Assembly (NCBI RefSeq): GCF_022095615.2
Contig: NZ_CP155559.1
Coordinates: forward strand, 1,609,501-1,673,500
Source of the DNA: Bacillus thuringiensis
Lineage (GTDB): Bacteria; Bacillota; Bacilli; Bacillales; Bacillaceae_G
Length of the DNA: 64,000 bases
Direction: 5' to 3'
The notes below the pieces were generated by a model, which made no database searches, was not told the DNA's origin, and saw only the letters and a list, made by a program, of their open reading frames with translations. Of the stretch, positions 7,447 to 16,722 are shown piece after piece. The translations under genes and the position numbers were made by a program. Each line of letters opens with the position of its first letter. Within the stretch, counting starts at the first letter, position 1.

Positions 7447-8715
7447 ATGGGAGATGTAAGTATAGGTCAAAATGATTCGAGAATGAAGATTGCAACGAGA
7501 AACATCATTTTAATGATGATTGGAAAGATGACTTCTTTATTAGGAGCGGGAATTTATACATTTGCCATGGGGTTATACGTATTAAAGACTACTGGTTCAG
7601 GGATGGGGTTTGCTACTACGCTTGTTTGTGGATCACTTCCAAGGATGATTTGTGGTCCGATTGCGGGTGCTGTAGCTGACCGCGTGAATCGTAAGTGGCT
7701 TGTTATTGGTACTGATTTATTAAGTAGCTTAACGATGCTTATTATGTTTATTCTTGCTACTATATTTGGGCCGTCACTTCTTTTTATTTATATTTCAGCA
7801 GCATTATTATCCATTTGTGCAAGTTTTTATTCTGTTGCATTAACCTCATCTATTCCTAATTTAGTAGATGAAGGGCGTATTCAAAAAGCGAGTGCATTAA
7901 ATCAAACGGCAGCTTCTTTATCAAATATTTTAGGGCCAATTATTGGCGGAGTTGTATTCGGTTTCTTTTCAATTAAGTCGTTCTTTTTATTAAATAGTAT
8001 TACGTTCTTTTTAGCAGTGATTCTGCAATTATTTATCGTATTTGATTTATACAAAAAAGAAGTGGCTGAGAATAAAGAGCATTTCTTGACGAGTATAAAA
8101 GAAGGTTTTTCATATGTAAAAAGACAGCATGAAATATATGGTTTAATGAAAATAGCACTTTGGGTAAACTTTTTTGCGTGTGGGCTAACCGTTGCACTTC
8201 CATATATTATCGTCCATACATTGCATTTATCTTCAAAGCAACTCGGTACTGTAGAGGGAATGTTAGCAGTCGGGATGCTAATGGGTGCGATTGCCTTATC
8301 AGTACGTAAAGAATTGAATAATCCGTTTCGTTCTATTTATACGGGACTGTTTTTGTTTGCGGGTTTAAGTTTATGTACAGTCTTCCCGTTGTTAGTTACT
8401 ATTCCAAAAGTGGCAAGTTTTATTTACTATGGCACTTTTATGATGTTAATTGGTATATCAATCATGCTTGCGAATATTCCGATGCAAGTATATATGCAAA
8501 AGACGACAGATCCGAGCTACTTAGGGCGTGTATTCGGTCTACTTGAAACAATTGCTACTGCAATCGCACCGCTCGGTATGATTGTATATGGATTATTATT
8601 AGATATGTTGCCAACTAGCATTGTTATGATGACAATAGGTGGAGGATTATTGTTAGTTGTATTAGTTGGAGTAAAGCAGCATATGGCGAAAAAACAAGTG
8701 GATGTATCGGCTTAA
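7447..8715 (+). CDS. MFS transporter, drug-efflux type
   Basis: 422 residues, twelve hydrophobic helices, ribosome binding site AAGGGGAG. The first half holds the conserved loop between helices 2 and 3 as GPIAGAVADRVNRKW (family pattern G-x3-D-R-x-G/N-R) and the second half begins after a basic loop near residue 220. This is the DHA3/MefA-like branch (macrolide or drug exporters of about 420 residues). The substrate is unknown. The divergent HTH-TPR regulator and the operator repeats in between indicate local control, as is common for inducible efflux pumps. Confidence 0.85.
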   Translation: MGDVSIGQNDSRMKIATRNIILMMIGKMTSLLGAGIYTFAMGLYVLKTTGSGMGFATTLVCGSLPRMICGPIAGAVADRVNRKWLVIGTDLLSSLTMLIMFILATIFGPSLLFIYISAALLSICASFYSVALTSSIPNLVDEGRIQKASALNQTAASLSNILGPIIGGVVFGFFSIKSFFLLNSITFFLAVILQLFIVFDLYKKEVAENKEHFLTSIKEGFSYVKRQHEIYGLMKIALWVNFFACGLTVALPYIIVHTLHLSSKQLGTVEGMLAVGMLMGAIALSVRKELNNPFRSIYTGLFLFAGLSLCTVFPLLVTIPKVASFIYYGTFMMLIGISIMLANIPMQVYMQKTTDPSYLGRVFGLLETIATAIAPLGMIVYGLLLDMLPTSIVMMTIGGGLLLVVLVGVKQHMAKKQVDVSA

Positions 8716-8824
8716 AAGAAAATTTTAACAATATAAAAATGACCAAATTAGTATTTTAGTTTTTGAAACTCTTTTTCATGTATGTTACAGTATAGTGATC
8801 AGGCAAAGAAAAGGAGAAAACATC

Positions 8825-9349
8825 ATGAAAAAATTAAGTTTTGTAATGCTTTTTCTGTTAGTCGTAATGGCTGGATGTAGTAATTATGACACGTATATTG
8901 AAACAGGTATGCAATCATTGAAAAATGAAAAATATAGTGATGCAACGATGTGGTTTACAAAAGCAGAAAAAGAGAAATCAGGAAATGAAGCGAAATCATA
9001 TAAAGAAGTTGCTGAGAGAATGGATCACGGAGCAACAGCATTGAAAGACGGTAAGTATTTAGAAGCGAAAGACATTTCAAATGAAGTGTTACAAATGAAA
9101 AAAGACGATGCACTTGAAACAGCTGTAACATCAAATGCCGAGAATATGCTTCAAAAAGCTAAAGATGTAGAAGAGAAAGTGAATGAAAGAGTAGCAAAGC
9201 GTAGAAAAGTAGAAGAAGAAGGAATCGATAAACTCATTAAAGCTGTCGATAGTATAGATGACGTGAAAGAAAAAGAGAAGAAAGTTTCAGAAGCGTTAGA
9301 TAAGGCTGAAGAGGCGCAAGCAAAAATTGAAGCGAAGAAGAATAAATAG
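8825..9349 (+). CDS. Lipoprotein with TPR-like and coiled-coil region
   Basis: The open frame starts at 8795, but AAGGAG precedes the ATG at 8825 and the protein from there (174 residues) begins with a lipoprotein signal peptide: MKKLSFVMLFLLVVMAGC, lipobox V-M-A-G-C with Cys18. After cleavage it should be anchored on the outer face of the membrane. Residues 25-110 look like helical repeats (TGMQSLKNEKYSDATMWFTKAEKE, then ATALKDGKYLEAKDIS), and the rest is a highly charged Lys/Glu coiled coil. Function unknown. It follows the pump gene by 109 bases and has its own terminator. Confidence 0.75.
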   Translation: MKKLSFVMLFLLVVMAGCSNYDTYIETGMQSLKNEKYSDATMWFTKAEKEKSGNEAKSYKEVAERMDHGATALKDGKYLEAKDISNEVLQMKKDDALETAVTSNAENMLQKAKDVEEKVNERVAKRRKVEEEGIDKLIKAVDSIDDVKEKEKKVSEALDKAEEAQAKIEAKKNK

Positions 9350-9360
9350 AGTTATAGTTT

Positions 9361-9391
9361 AAAAGGCTGTCGTGTATAACGACAGCCTTTT
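9361..9391. terminator. Bidirectional terminator between lipoprotein and LysR genes
   Basis: AAAAGGCTGTCG (9361-9372) pairs with CGACAGCCTTTT (9380-9391). It serves the rightward lipoprotein gene and the leftward LysR gene, whose stop codon at 9390 touches it. Confidence 0.85.
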
Positions 9392-10283
9392 AACTTTTTT
9401 CTGCATAAGAAGTGATGCTATGTAGTAAAAAAGAAATAATTTTAGAATTCCATCTGTCCTCATGATGAATCGTATAAATGTTACGTTGAAATTCAAATCC
9501 AGGGATGGGTATATAGCATAGTTCATTTCGTTGTACTTCTTGTTCAATAGCAAGTTTAGAAATAAAAGCGACGCCATTACCATATTTTAAAATTTGTTTC
9601 ATCGTTTCTAATGAATCTAATTCAATTTCAGATTGGAATGTAATGTTATGAGCTAACATCCATTTTGTAAGTAAATCTCTCGTTGTAGATGGATTACGAT
9701 GCAATAGTATACGTTCTTTTTCAATATCTTGTAGTGATATATTTTCTTTTTTTGAAAAATGATGTTCTTTGGAGAAAGCAAGAACAAGTGTATCAGGCAT
9801 TACATTTGTTTGTTTTAAAAGTAATTCATCAAACGGTGCTGCGGAAATTACACCGAGATCAATTTCATGATTTTGTAGCATCGTTCGAATCTCAGGAGCT
9901 GTTTTTACCATAAGTGTTATTTTTATATTTGGAAATTCGCATTGAAATTGGTGAACAATTTCTGGTAAAAGATAAGTCGCTGGTACATAACTAGCGCCAA
10001 TTGTTATAGCGCCTTTATGAAAATCTTTAAACTCTTGCGTGACCCGTCTAGCTTCTTTCATGAGTGCATCTATTTTACAAGCATAATGATGTAATGCCTC
10101 ACCAGCCTCTGTTAAGAAATACCTTCCCGAACGTAATTCGAATAAAGATACACCGAGGTCCTCTTCTAGGCTTTTTATATGGAATGTAATAGTAGGTTGT
10201 TTAACACCTAGTTTTTCTGCAACGATCGTAAGCTTTTTGTATTTCTTAATAAGCACTACAATTTCCAGTTTTAAGAGATTCAT
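9390..10283 (-). CDS. LysR family transcriptional regulator
   Basis: 297 residues, the usual LysR length. The winged helix-turn-helix lies at residues 3-60 (TIVAEKLGVKQPTITFHIKSLEEDLGVSLF), followed by the substrate-binding domain (ITIGASYVPATYLLPEIVHQF and later GVAFISKLAIEQE). It is divergent from the ABC transporter operon that begins at 10446, and a CTATAGA-N5-TCTATAG inverted repeat lies between them. It is therefore the likely activator of that operon, with the transported compound or a derivative as co-inducer. Compound not identifiable from sequence. Confidence 0.88.
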   Translation of the reverse strand: MNLLKLEIVVLIKKYKKLTIVAEKLGVKQPTITFHIKSLEEDLGVSLFELRSGRYFLTEAGEALHHYACKIDALMKEARRVTQEFKDFHKGAITIGASYVPATYLLPEIVHQFQCEFPNIKITLMVKTAPEIRTMLQNHEIDLGVISAAPFDELLLKQTNVMPDTLVLAFSKEHHFSKKENISLQDIEKERILLHRNPSTTRDLLTKWMLAHNITFQSEIELDSLETMKQILKYGNGVAFISKLAIEQEVQRNELCYIPIPGFEFQRNIYTIHHEDRWNSKIISFLLHSITSYAEKS

Positions 10284-10310
10284 TATGAATTGCCGCCTTT
10301 TTTATTTTAA

Positions 10311-10329
10311 CTATAGAAAAAATCTATAG
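10311..10329. promoter_or_regulatory. Candidate LysR binding site
   Basis: CTATAGA (10311-10317), five A's, TCTATAG (10323-10329). The perfect 7-5-7 repeat has the T-N11-A core expected for LysR boxes and sits between the divergent lysR and ABC genes. Confidence 0.6.
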
Positions 10330-10445
10330 AAATAAATAGTTTATTAGAAGTTTTTTAATTTAATCTTTACAGTACATTAACATTCAGTATAAATCTTCCA
10401 TATAAAATGAAAGCAGGTTAAGAGTGAGGGGAGAGAGGTGAAACG

Positions 10446-11438
10446 ATGGACATTAAAATTAGTGGGTTAGAAAAGAAATTTGGAAAAACGCAGGCGTTAA
10501 AGCCGTTACAAATTGTCATGAAACAAGGTGAATTTACCACACTTTTAGGGCCTTCGGGATGCGGGAAAACGACTTTACTTAGAATGATTGCAGGACTTGA
10601 GGAGCCAGATAAAGGTGAAATATATTTCGGAGATACGTGCATGTATTCGGGTGCGAAAAAAATAAAAACATCTCCTCATGAACGTAATATCGGTATGGTG
10701 TTTCAAGATTTTGCTTTATGGCCACACATGACTGTATTTGAAAATGTCGCATTTGGTTTAAGGGCTACAAGGCAAACGAATCAATTACAGGAAAAAGTAG
10801 AAGATGCAATAAAGCGAGTTCACCTGCAAGGGATGGAGAAAAGATATCCGCATGAACTCTCTGGTGGACAGCAGCAACGTGTTGCATTTGCTAGAGCAAT
10901 TGTAACAAAACCACATTTTATTTTGTTTGATGAACCGCTGAGTGCACTCGATGCCATTTTGCGAGAAGAAATGCGATTAGAGCTTATGGATATCGTTCAT
11001 TCGATCGGTTTAACGGCATTGTATGTTACTCACGATCAAACAGAAGCTATGTCAATGTCAGACCAAATTATTGTAATGAAACAAGGAGAGGTATTACAAA
11101 AAGGAACACCAGAAGACATTTATGTGAAACCGTCTCATGAATTTGTTGCAAAATTTGTTGGTAAGGCAAATTGGCTTGTAGAGGGTAAACAAATGATTCG
11201 TCCAGAGCATGTGAGCTGGACAAAAAAAGAATTGTGCGAAATGTATACAGGTGAAATTCAGCACGTTACATATGTAGGAGAACGGTATGAAATGAAAGTA
11301 AACATGGGTGCACTTGGAATATGGACAGCTTATCACAATAGTAAATTAAGCATTGGGAAACCAGTATCGTTATATGTGCCAAAAAAATGTATTCATCATA
11401 TAGGGGGAGAATCGTATGAAGAAATTCAGTTCGCTTAA
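10446..11438 (+). CDS. ABC transporter ATP-binding protein (Fe3+/phosphonate importer type)
   Basis: 330 residues. Walker A GPSGCGKTT at about 36-44, Q-loop in MVFQDFALWPHM, signature LSGGQQQR, Walker B ILFDEPLSALD, and the switch histidine in YVTHDQTEAM. A C-terminal regulatory beta domain (TOBE type) follows residue 240. This is the PotA/FbpC/AfuC branch that energises importers with a periplasmic-type binding protein. The next gene overlaps its end by 23 bases. The set most resembles the systems annotated as putative 2-aminoethylphosphonate (PhnSTU2-like) or ferric iron importers. Confidence 0.88.
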   Translation: MDIKISGLEKKFGKTQALKPLQIVMKQGEFTTLLGPSGCGKTTLLRMIAGLEEPDKGEIYFGDTCMYSGAKKIKTSPHERNIGMVFQDFALWPHMTVFENVAFGLRATRQTNQLQEKVEDAIKRVHLQGMEKRYPHELSGGQQQRVAFARAIVTKPHFILFDEPLSALDAILREEMRLELMDIVHSIGLTALYVTHDQTEAMSMSDQIIVMKQGEVLQKGTPEDIYVKPSHEFVAKFVGKANWLVEGKQMIRPEHVSWTKKELCEMYTGEIQHVTYVGERYEMKVNMGALGIWTAYHNSKLSIGKPVSLYVPKKCIHHIGGESYEEIQFA

Positions 11439-12441
11439 GTCTTTATTTGTATGTACTTTACTGTTTTCTGCAGTAGTAACAGGGTGTAGCTCAAAGACAG
11501 GTAATGCAGATGCAAAAAGTAAAACTACGAATGAAAAGAAAATTGTTGTATATAGTGCGGGACCAAAAGGGTTGGCAGAAAAAATTCAAAAGGACTTTGA
11601 AAAGAAAACGGGTATAAAAGTGGAAATGTTTCAAGGGACAACTGGAAAAATTTTAGCGAGAATGGAAGCTGAAAAGAAAAAACCAGTCGTTGACGTAGTG
11701 GTACTTGCTTCTTTACCAGCGATGGAAGGATTAAAGAAAGATGGTCAAACGTTAGCTTATAAAGAAGCGAAACAAGCTGATAAGCTTCGTTCGGAATGGT
11801 CGGATGATAAAGGGCATTATTTCGGGTATAGTGCTTCGGCATTAGGAATTGTGTACAATACAAAAAATGTGAAGACAGCACCTGAAGATTGGAGCGACAT
11901 AACAAAAGGAGAATGGAAAGGGAAGGTGAATCTTCCAGATCCAGCACTTTCAGGTTCGGCTTTAGACTTTGTAACAGGATATGTGAAGAAGAATGGAAAA
12001 GATGGATGGAATTTATTTGAACAGCTTAAGAAAAATGAAGTTACAGTAGCCGGGGCAAACCAAGAAGCATTAGATCCAGTTGTAACAGGTGCAAAAGATA
12101 TGGTCATTGCGGGTGTTGATTATATGACGTACAGTGCAAAAGCAAAGGGTGAACCAGTTGATATCGTATATCCAAAAAGCGGAACAGTCATTAGTCCACG
12201 CGCAGCAGGCATTATGAAGGATAGTAAAAATGTAGAAGGTGCAAAAGAGTTTATTGATTATTTATTATCAGATGATGTGCAAAAACAAATTTCTAAAGCA
12301 TATTTATTGCCTGGTAGAACAGATATAAAAGCTGAAAATAGACCAAATGTGGAAGAAATTCCAGTATTAAATATTGATTGGAAAACAGTGGAGAAAGAAC
12401 AAGATGAAATAGGAAAACAATTTAAGAAAGTATTCCAATAA
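11416..12441 (+). CDS. ABC transporter substrate-binding lipoprotein
   Basis: 341 residues. Signal peptide with lipobox SAVVTGC (Cys at about residue 24) and a polar Ser/Lys/Thr linker, so a lipid-anchored binding protein on the outside of the membrane. The fold is that of the ferric-iron/phosphonate class (KKIVVYSAGPKGLAEKIQKD, then FQGTTGKILARMEAE and VDVVVLASLPAME). The start overlaps the ATPase gene and has its own GGGGAG ribosome binding site. The ferric-binding double tyrosine is not obvious, which favours an organic anion such as aminoethylphosphonate; this is an inference. Confidence 0.85.
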   Translation: MKKFSSLKSLFVCTLLFSAVVTGCSSKTGNADAKSKTTNEKKIVVYSAGPKGLAEKIQKDFEKKTGIKVEMFQGTTGKILARMEAEKKKPVVDVVVLASLPAMEGLKKDGQTLAYKEAKQADKLRSEWSDDKGHYFGYSASALGIVYNTKNVKTAPEDWSDITKGEWKGKVNLPDPALSGSALDFVTGYVKKNGKDGWNLFEQLKKNEVTVAGANQEALDPVVTGAKDMVIAGVDYMTYSAKAKGEPVDIVYPKSGTVISPRAAGIMKDSKNVEGAKEFIDYLLSDDVQKQISKAYLLPGRTDIKAENRPNVEEIPVLNIDWKTVEKEQDEIGKQFKKVFQ

Positions 12442-12453
12442 GATGGTGATTAC

Positions 12454-14124
12454 ATGGTAAATCGATTCGTTTCAGTAAGACAAATTGGAATGACGGTAGC
12501 GTTGTTACTTGTGGCGATGTTAATCGTCATTCCGCTTTTTCTCATTTTATTTTCTAGTGTATATGAAAATAGCAGTTGGAATTTTTTAAAGCCTTTTGAA
12601 CTCATGCAGAGTGGTGGATTAGCTGGGATTTTTCTAAACTCGATGCTTCTCGGTGTACTTGTAGTAATAGGAGCTACCGTATTTGCATTTCCATTAGCGT
12701 TCATTATGAGCAAAACAGATGTTGGAAAGTATAGCAAGTTAGATGTTGTTTTTATGATCCCATTTATGACACCGCCGTATATTGGGTCAATGGGCTGGAT
12801 TTTGTTCATGCAACCGAACGGCTATTTCGAACAGTTTTTTCCGATGCTAAAGACGATTTCATCTTCGTTTTTTAGTTTAGGAGGTATGGTTGTAATTATG
12901 AGTCTGCATTTATTCCCATTCCTTTATTTCATGTTGAAAAATACGTTACTTCAGATTGGGAGTAGTAAAGAAGAAGCAGCAGCAGTTCATGGTGGAAGAT
13001 TTTTCTATCGTTTAAGAAAGATCATATTGCCGCTATTAGTATCAAGTTATGTAATGGGTGCGTTACTCATTTTCGTAAAGACGATTGCAGAATTTGGAAC
13101 GCCGGCTACATTCGGACGAAGAATAGGATTTCATGTGTTAACATCAGAAATTCATAAATTTATTTCGAGTTGGCCGATTGATTTTAGTAGTGCAACAGCA
13201 TTGTCTTCTTTATTACTTAGCGCGTGTATGCTCATTTGGTATATGCAAAATGTATTAAATCGAAAATATTCATATGCAATGGTTAGTGGAAAAGGTGTGA
13301 AATCTAAAAGGTATACATTGTCTATATTTACACGCGTTGTGGCATGGGGATATGTATTTGGTTTATTAATCGTATCAATTGGAATCCCATACTTTTCTAT
13401 ACTGATTGCTTCATTATCAAAATTAAGAGGCGGCGGCTTACAGTTAAATAACTTTACAACGAGCCATTATGAAGCATTATTTACAATGGGATCTCCAGGA
13501 TTAGAAGCTTTATGGAATAGTTTTCTTTTTTCGCTTATAACAGCGATTATTGCCGTTATGATTGGAGTGTTTTTGGCGCTTATGATCCGAAAGGGGAAAA
13601 AGTCCTCTGAAAAATGGCTTGATATGTGCGGTATGTTACCAAATATGGTACCAGGAATCGTGATGGTTGTAGGGCTTATTTTATTTTGGAATTCACCCTA
13701 TATGCCCCTGTCAATTTATAATACGCCAGTCATGGTTATCGTAACGTACGTTGTTCTTTTTTTACCTTATACGGTGCAGTATGTAAAAGCATCACTTGGA
13801 CAAATTGATGATTCTCTAGTACAGGCAGGAAGTATTTTTTCTGGAAATTATATTTATATTTTTAGAAAGATAATATTACCTCTTATTATCCCGGGAATTC
13901 TTGCTGGGTGGGCGATGACATTTACAATCTCGATAAGAGAGTTAGTAGCGTCGCTTCTCGTACTACCTCCATCAGTAGAAACGTCAGCAACATTTATTTT
14001 TGCTCAATTTGAACAAGGAGAAGTATCTATTGGAATGGCAATGGCTGTCGTTTCAGTTGGACTTACAACAATATGTTTATTACTTCTGCAACATATGGAG
14101 GAAAAACGAAAAGGGGTAGCATGA
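12454..14124 (+). CDS. ABC transporter permease, two fused membrane domains
   Basis: 556 residues holding two binding-protein-dependent permease domains in one chain, about twelve helices. Each half has an EAA-type loop that docks the ATPase: EEAAAVHGGRFFYRLRKIILP in the first half and VQAGSIFSGNYIYIFRKIILP in the second (the conserved G and the following I-x-LP are present). A fused permease is typical of the ferric iron/phosphonate importer class. It starts 12 bases after the binding-protein gene and overlaps the hydrolase gene by four bases (ATGA), so the three transport genes and the hydrolase form one operon. Confidence 0.88.
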   Translation: MVNRFVSVRQIGMTVALLLVAMLIVIPLFLILFSSVYENSSWNFLKPFELMQSGGLAGIFLNSMLLGVLVVIGATVFAFPLAFIMSKTDVGKYSKLDVVFMIPFMTPPYIGSMGWILFMQPNGYFEQFFPMLKTISSSFFSLGGMVVIMSLHLFPFLYFMLKNTLLQIGSSKEEAAAVHGGRFFYRLRKIILPLLVSSYVMGALLIFVKTIAEFGTPATFGRRIGFHVLTSEIHKFISSWPIDFSSATALSSLLLSACMLIWYMQNVLNRKYSYAMVSGKGVKSKRYTLSIFTRVVAWGYVFGLLIVSIGIPYFSILIASLSKLRGGGLQLNNFTTSHYEALFTMGSPGLEALWNSFLFSLITAIIAVMIGVFLALMIRKGKKSSEKWLDMCGMLPNMVPGIVMVVGLILFWNSPYMPLSIYNTPVMVIVTYVVLFLPYTVQYVKASLGQIDDSLVQAGSIFSGNYIYIFRKIILPLIIPGILAGWAMTFTISIRELVASLLVLPPSVETSATFIFAQFEQGEVSIGMAMAVVSVGLTTICLLLLQHMEEKRKGVA

Positions 14125-15383
14125 TGAGGATGGAAGTATGGGGAGGAGCGGGAGAATACGGTCGTTCCTGCTACTTCGTAAAAAATAAAGAGACGAAAAT
14201 AGTATTTGATTGTGGTATTAATCGATCATATGAGGATAGTTATCCAAAAATAGAGAGGGAAGTTGTACCGTTTTTAGATGCAGTATTTTTATCGCATATT
14301 CATGAAGATCATACGATGGGTTTACCTTTATTAGCGAAGTATGGATATAAGAAAAAAATTTGGACGACTCGTTATACGAAGGAGCAACTTCCAGCTTATT
14401 ATGAAAAATGGAGAAAATACAATCTGACGCGAGGATGGAATGTACCTTATAGTGACCAAAACATAAAAGATTTAAATTATGTATATATTGATGAGATTAG
14501 TAATCCAAATGAATGGATACAAATTACTCCTACATTGCGCTTTCAATGGGGCTATAGTGGTCATGTATTAGGCGCTGTTTGGTTTTTAGTGGATATGAGT
14601 CATACATATGTATTTTATTCTGGCGATTATTCAGCAGAGTCTAACATACTACGAGCTAATTTACCTGAGAAATTGCGTGGCGATATAAAAGTTGCCATCG
14701 TAGATGCCGCGTATCACACTGATGATGTTTCGCAAAATGAACGAGTAGCCGAACTGTGTGCAGAAATTGTACGAGTTGCGGGGAAGAAGGGAATAGCAGT
14801 ATTACCGTTGCCACCGCTTGGTAGAGCGCAAGATATCGTATTGTATTTATATGAAAAATATAAAGAACTTCCCATTATAGTAGATCAAGAAATTTTGGAT
14901 GGATTCGAAGAGATGATCGTATATAAAGATTGGATCAAAAATAATGAAGAACTTGAAGAGCTAGTGGAGAGTTTAAAAAGAAACGTAATAGTTATGGATG
15001 ATGACATCGGTACGCAACATAGTTATGGAATAGTTGTAATGAGTGATGCGAATATGCAAACGAAACGAGCTCAGTTATATTATGAACAAATTCGGCATGA
15101 AGAACGAAATTCCATTATCTTTACTGGACATATTGCTAAAGGGAGTTTTGCAGAAAAAGTTTTGAAAGAACGTGTAGGTAAAGAATGTAGGGTGAAACGG
15201 GTTCTATACAAAGTTCACCAAAGTATAAGAGATGTGAAAGAGATGTTAAATACATTATCACCAGAACATACGGTGTTAGTACACGCTTTGAAAGAGGATA
15301 CGGATCGATTACAGAAAAAGCTTAGCACGGCAGGGTATGAAAATGTATATTCACTTACTATGGAACGTATAGAAGTCATTTGA
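14121..15383 (+). CDS. Metallo-beta-lactamase-fold hydrolase, beta-CASP/CPSF-like
   Basis: The frame is open from 14073, but the ATGA overlap with the permease stop and the upstream AAAAGGGG place the start at 14121, giving 420 residues. The metal site is clear: LSHIHEDHTMG (H-x-H-x-D-H), then GYSGHVLGA and YSGDYSAE. The later FTGHIAKGSFAEKVL and LVHALKED segments resemble the beta-CASP motifs of RNA-processing nucleases (CPSF, RNase J, YSH1 type). Being translationally coupled to an ABC importer is unusual for a nuclease, so a hydrolase acting on the imported compound (for instance a phosphodiester or phosphonate ester) is equally possible. Confidence 0.75.
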   Translation: MMRMEVWGGAGEYGRSCYFVKNKETKIVFDCGINRSYEDSYPKIEREVVPFLDAVFLSHIHEDHTMGLPLLAKYGYKKKIWTTRYTKEQLPAYYEKWRKYNLTRGWNVPYSDQNIKDLNYVYIDEISNPNEWIQITPTLRFQWGYSGHVLGAVWFLVDMSHTYVFYSGDYSAESNILRANLPEKLRGDIKVAIVDAAYHTDDVSQNERVAELCAEIVRVAGKKGIAVLPLPPLGRAQDIVLYLYEKYKELPIIVDQEILDGFEEMIVYKDWIKNNEELEELVESLKRNVIVMDDDIGTQHSYGIVVMSDANMQTKRAQLYYEQIRHEERNSIIFTGHIAKGSFAEKVLKERVGKECRVKRVLYKVHQSIRDVKEMLNTLSPEHTVLVHALKEDTDRLQKKLSTAGYENVYSLTMERIEVI

Positions 15384-15403
15384 AATGTAAAGGGGATAGG
15401 TAT

Positions 15404-16237
15404 ATGAAAAGAGTATTTGTATTCGTAAGTATTTTCTTTTGTTGCTTCCTTTATAACGTTAAGGAGGGGGTTGCTGCTAGTCCAATGACACCTAGTTTTG
15501 AAGTGAAGTTATTAGTAAAGCCAGAACAAGTACTAGGTCCTAACAAAGAGATGAAACAAGATGTACTAGAGCATTTCCAGGCTGGTACAAATTATGAAAG
15601 GATACAAGTACAGTTTTTAGATACGGCAAATAAAAATTTAAGTAATGAAGGCTGGTTTGCCAGAATCCGAAAGAAAGAATTTAGTAAAGATTTTGAGCTA
15701 ACATATAAAAAAAGATACCCTATTCAAAACGGCGTAATTCAAGATGCACTAGAAGTAGCTAAAAAAGATGGATTTGACAGTAAAACTGATAATTATGAGG
15801 CAGAAATAGATTGGGGATTTGAGAAGAAAACATTAAGTATTTCAAATAAGAAAAGTTACAGCGCTAAAGGATATGGAGTACTTGATTTACCAAACGAACG
15901 AGCCGCTCAAAACATGTTAATAGAAAAATTGCCAGGGAAAATGAACAAATGGTTGTATACGAATTGGGGAGAAGAAATGCTCAAAAATTCTCGTATTTAT
16001 GGTCCTGTATTAATGAAGAGGTATACAGGTGAATTTGAAAATATTAAAACGAATATTGAAGTTTGGCCACTAAGTAATACAGGGAAGATAGAAGATGATT
16101 TCGTAATAGAAGTTTCGTTTAAAACAAAAGAGGAAAGTATTGCAAAAGAACAAAGAGAATTATTAATGCAGAGTTTAGATCAAAAAGGATGGCTATTACC
16201 GAAAGATAGTTTGAAGACAGAGCTTATTTTTCAATAA
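15404..16237 (+). CDS. Exported CYTH-like domain protein
   Basis: ATG 15404 follows AGGGGATAGG; the protein has 277 residues and starts with a signal peptide (MKRVFVFVSIFFCCFLYNV ... GVAAS). The mature part shows a CYTH/triphosphate-tunnel signature: an N-terminal strand FEVKLLVKPEQVL, then VQFLDTANKNLSNEGWFARIR (family pattern D-T-x-L-x-G-x-x-x-R-I-R) and FELTYKKRYP (T-x-K). CYTH enzymes bind triphosphates or polyphosphate with Mg, usually in the cytosol; an exported one is odd. It is the last gene of the ABC operon, 20 bases after the hydrolase gene. The fold assignment is inferred from motif order only. Confidence 0.65.
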   Translation: MKRVFVFVSIFFCCFLYNVKEGVAASPMTPSFEVKLLVKPEQVLGPNKEMKQDVLEHFQAGTNYERIQVQFLDTANKNLSNEGWFARIRKKEFSKDFELTYKKRYPIQNGVIQDALEVAKKDGFDSKTDNYEAEIDWGFEKKTLSISNKKSYSAKGYGVLDLPNERAAQNMLIEKLPGKMNKWLYTNWGEEMLKNSRIYGPVLMKRYTGEFENIKTNIEVWPLSNTGKIEDDFVIEVSFKTKEESIAKEQRELLMQSLDQKGWLLPKDSLKTELIFQ

Positions 16238-16243
16238 ATAGTA

Positions 16244-16274
16244 AAAAGGAATCCATATGCCATGGATTCCTTTT
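16244..16274. terminator. Bidirectional terminator between the ABC operon and the YfmQ-like gene
   Basis: AAAAGGAATCCAT (16244-16256), loop ATGCC, ATGGATTCCTTTT (16262-16274). Confidence 0.85.
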
Positions 16275-16285
16275 ATATATGGGTA

Positions 16286-16708
16286 TTAAGCTAAATCAGC
16301 TGACACGAACATATCATTATTTTGAAGGTTTTTAGAGCGTAAACTATAAGCAACGACCTTCTTTTTATGTTGCTTTACAACATCAACATGCTCTTCATGA
16401 CTATAAATATAAAATGTAAAATCTTTTTTGCCACGTTTTGCATTGATAATTAAAGGAGTACCCTCATTGTGTGGCGGTGCATAATAGCGATCTAAAAATA
16501 AACCTTCGTTAAAATCATGAATAATTTTGGATTTCTGTTCGCCTTCTACGTTATTTCCGTGAATTGTAATAGTCACATTCTCTTCTTCAAGTTGTGGATG
16601 TGTTTCGTACTTGCTAATAATAGATTCAATAACAGAGTTAGGAAGGCTAGAAACGATAATTTTAAATGCTCCAAATACAACTAACATAACAATAAACCAA
16701 GTCGTCAT
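16286..16708 (-). CDS. YfmQ-like protein of unknown function
   Basis: 140 residues. One N-terminal membrane helix (TTWFIVMLVVFGAFKIIV), then a soluble alpha/beta domain with ITIHGNNVEGEQKSKIIHDFNEGLFLDRYY and DFTFYIYSHEEHVDVVKQ. The pattern and size fit the YfmQ family found in Bacillus, which has no known role; that attribution is from memory and moderate. A diverged palindromic repeat copy lies directly upstream, between 16723 and 16817, so its promoter lies within or beyond the repeat. Confidence 0.6.
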   Translation of the reverse strand: MTTWFIVMLVVFGAFKIIVSSLPNSVIESIISKYETHPQLEEENVTITIHGNNVEGEQKSKIIHDFNEGLFLDRYYAPPHNEGTPLIINAKRGKKDFTFYIYSHEEHVDVVKQHKKKVVAYSLRSKNLQNNDMFVSADLA

Positions 16709-16722
16709 AGTATTTCATCCCC

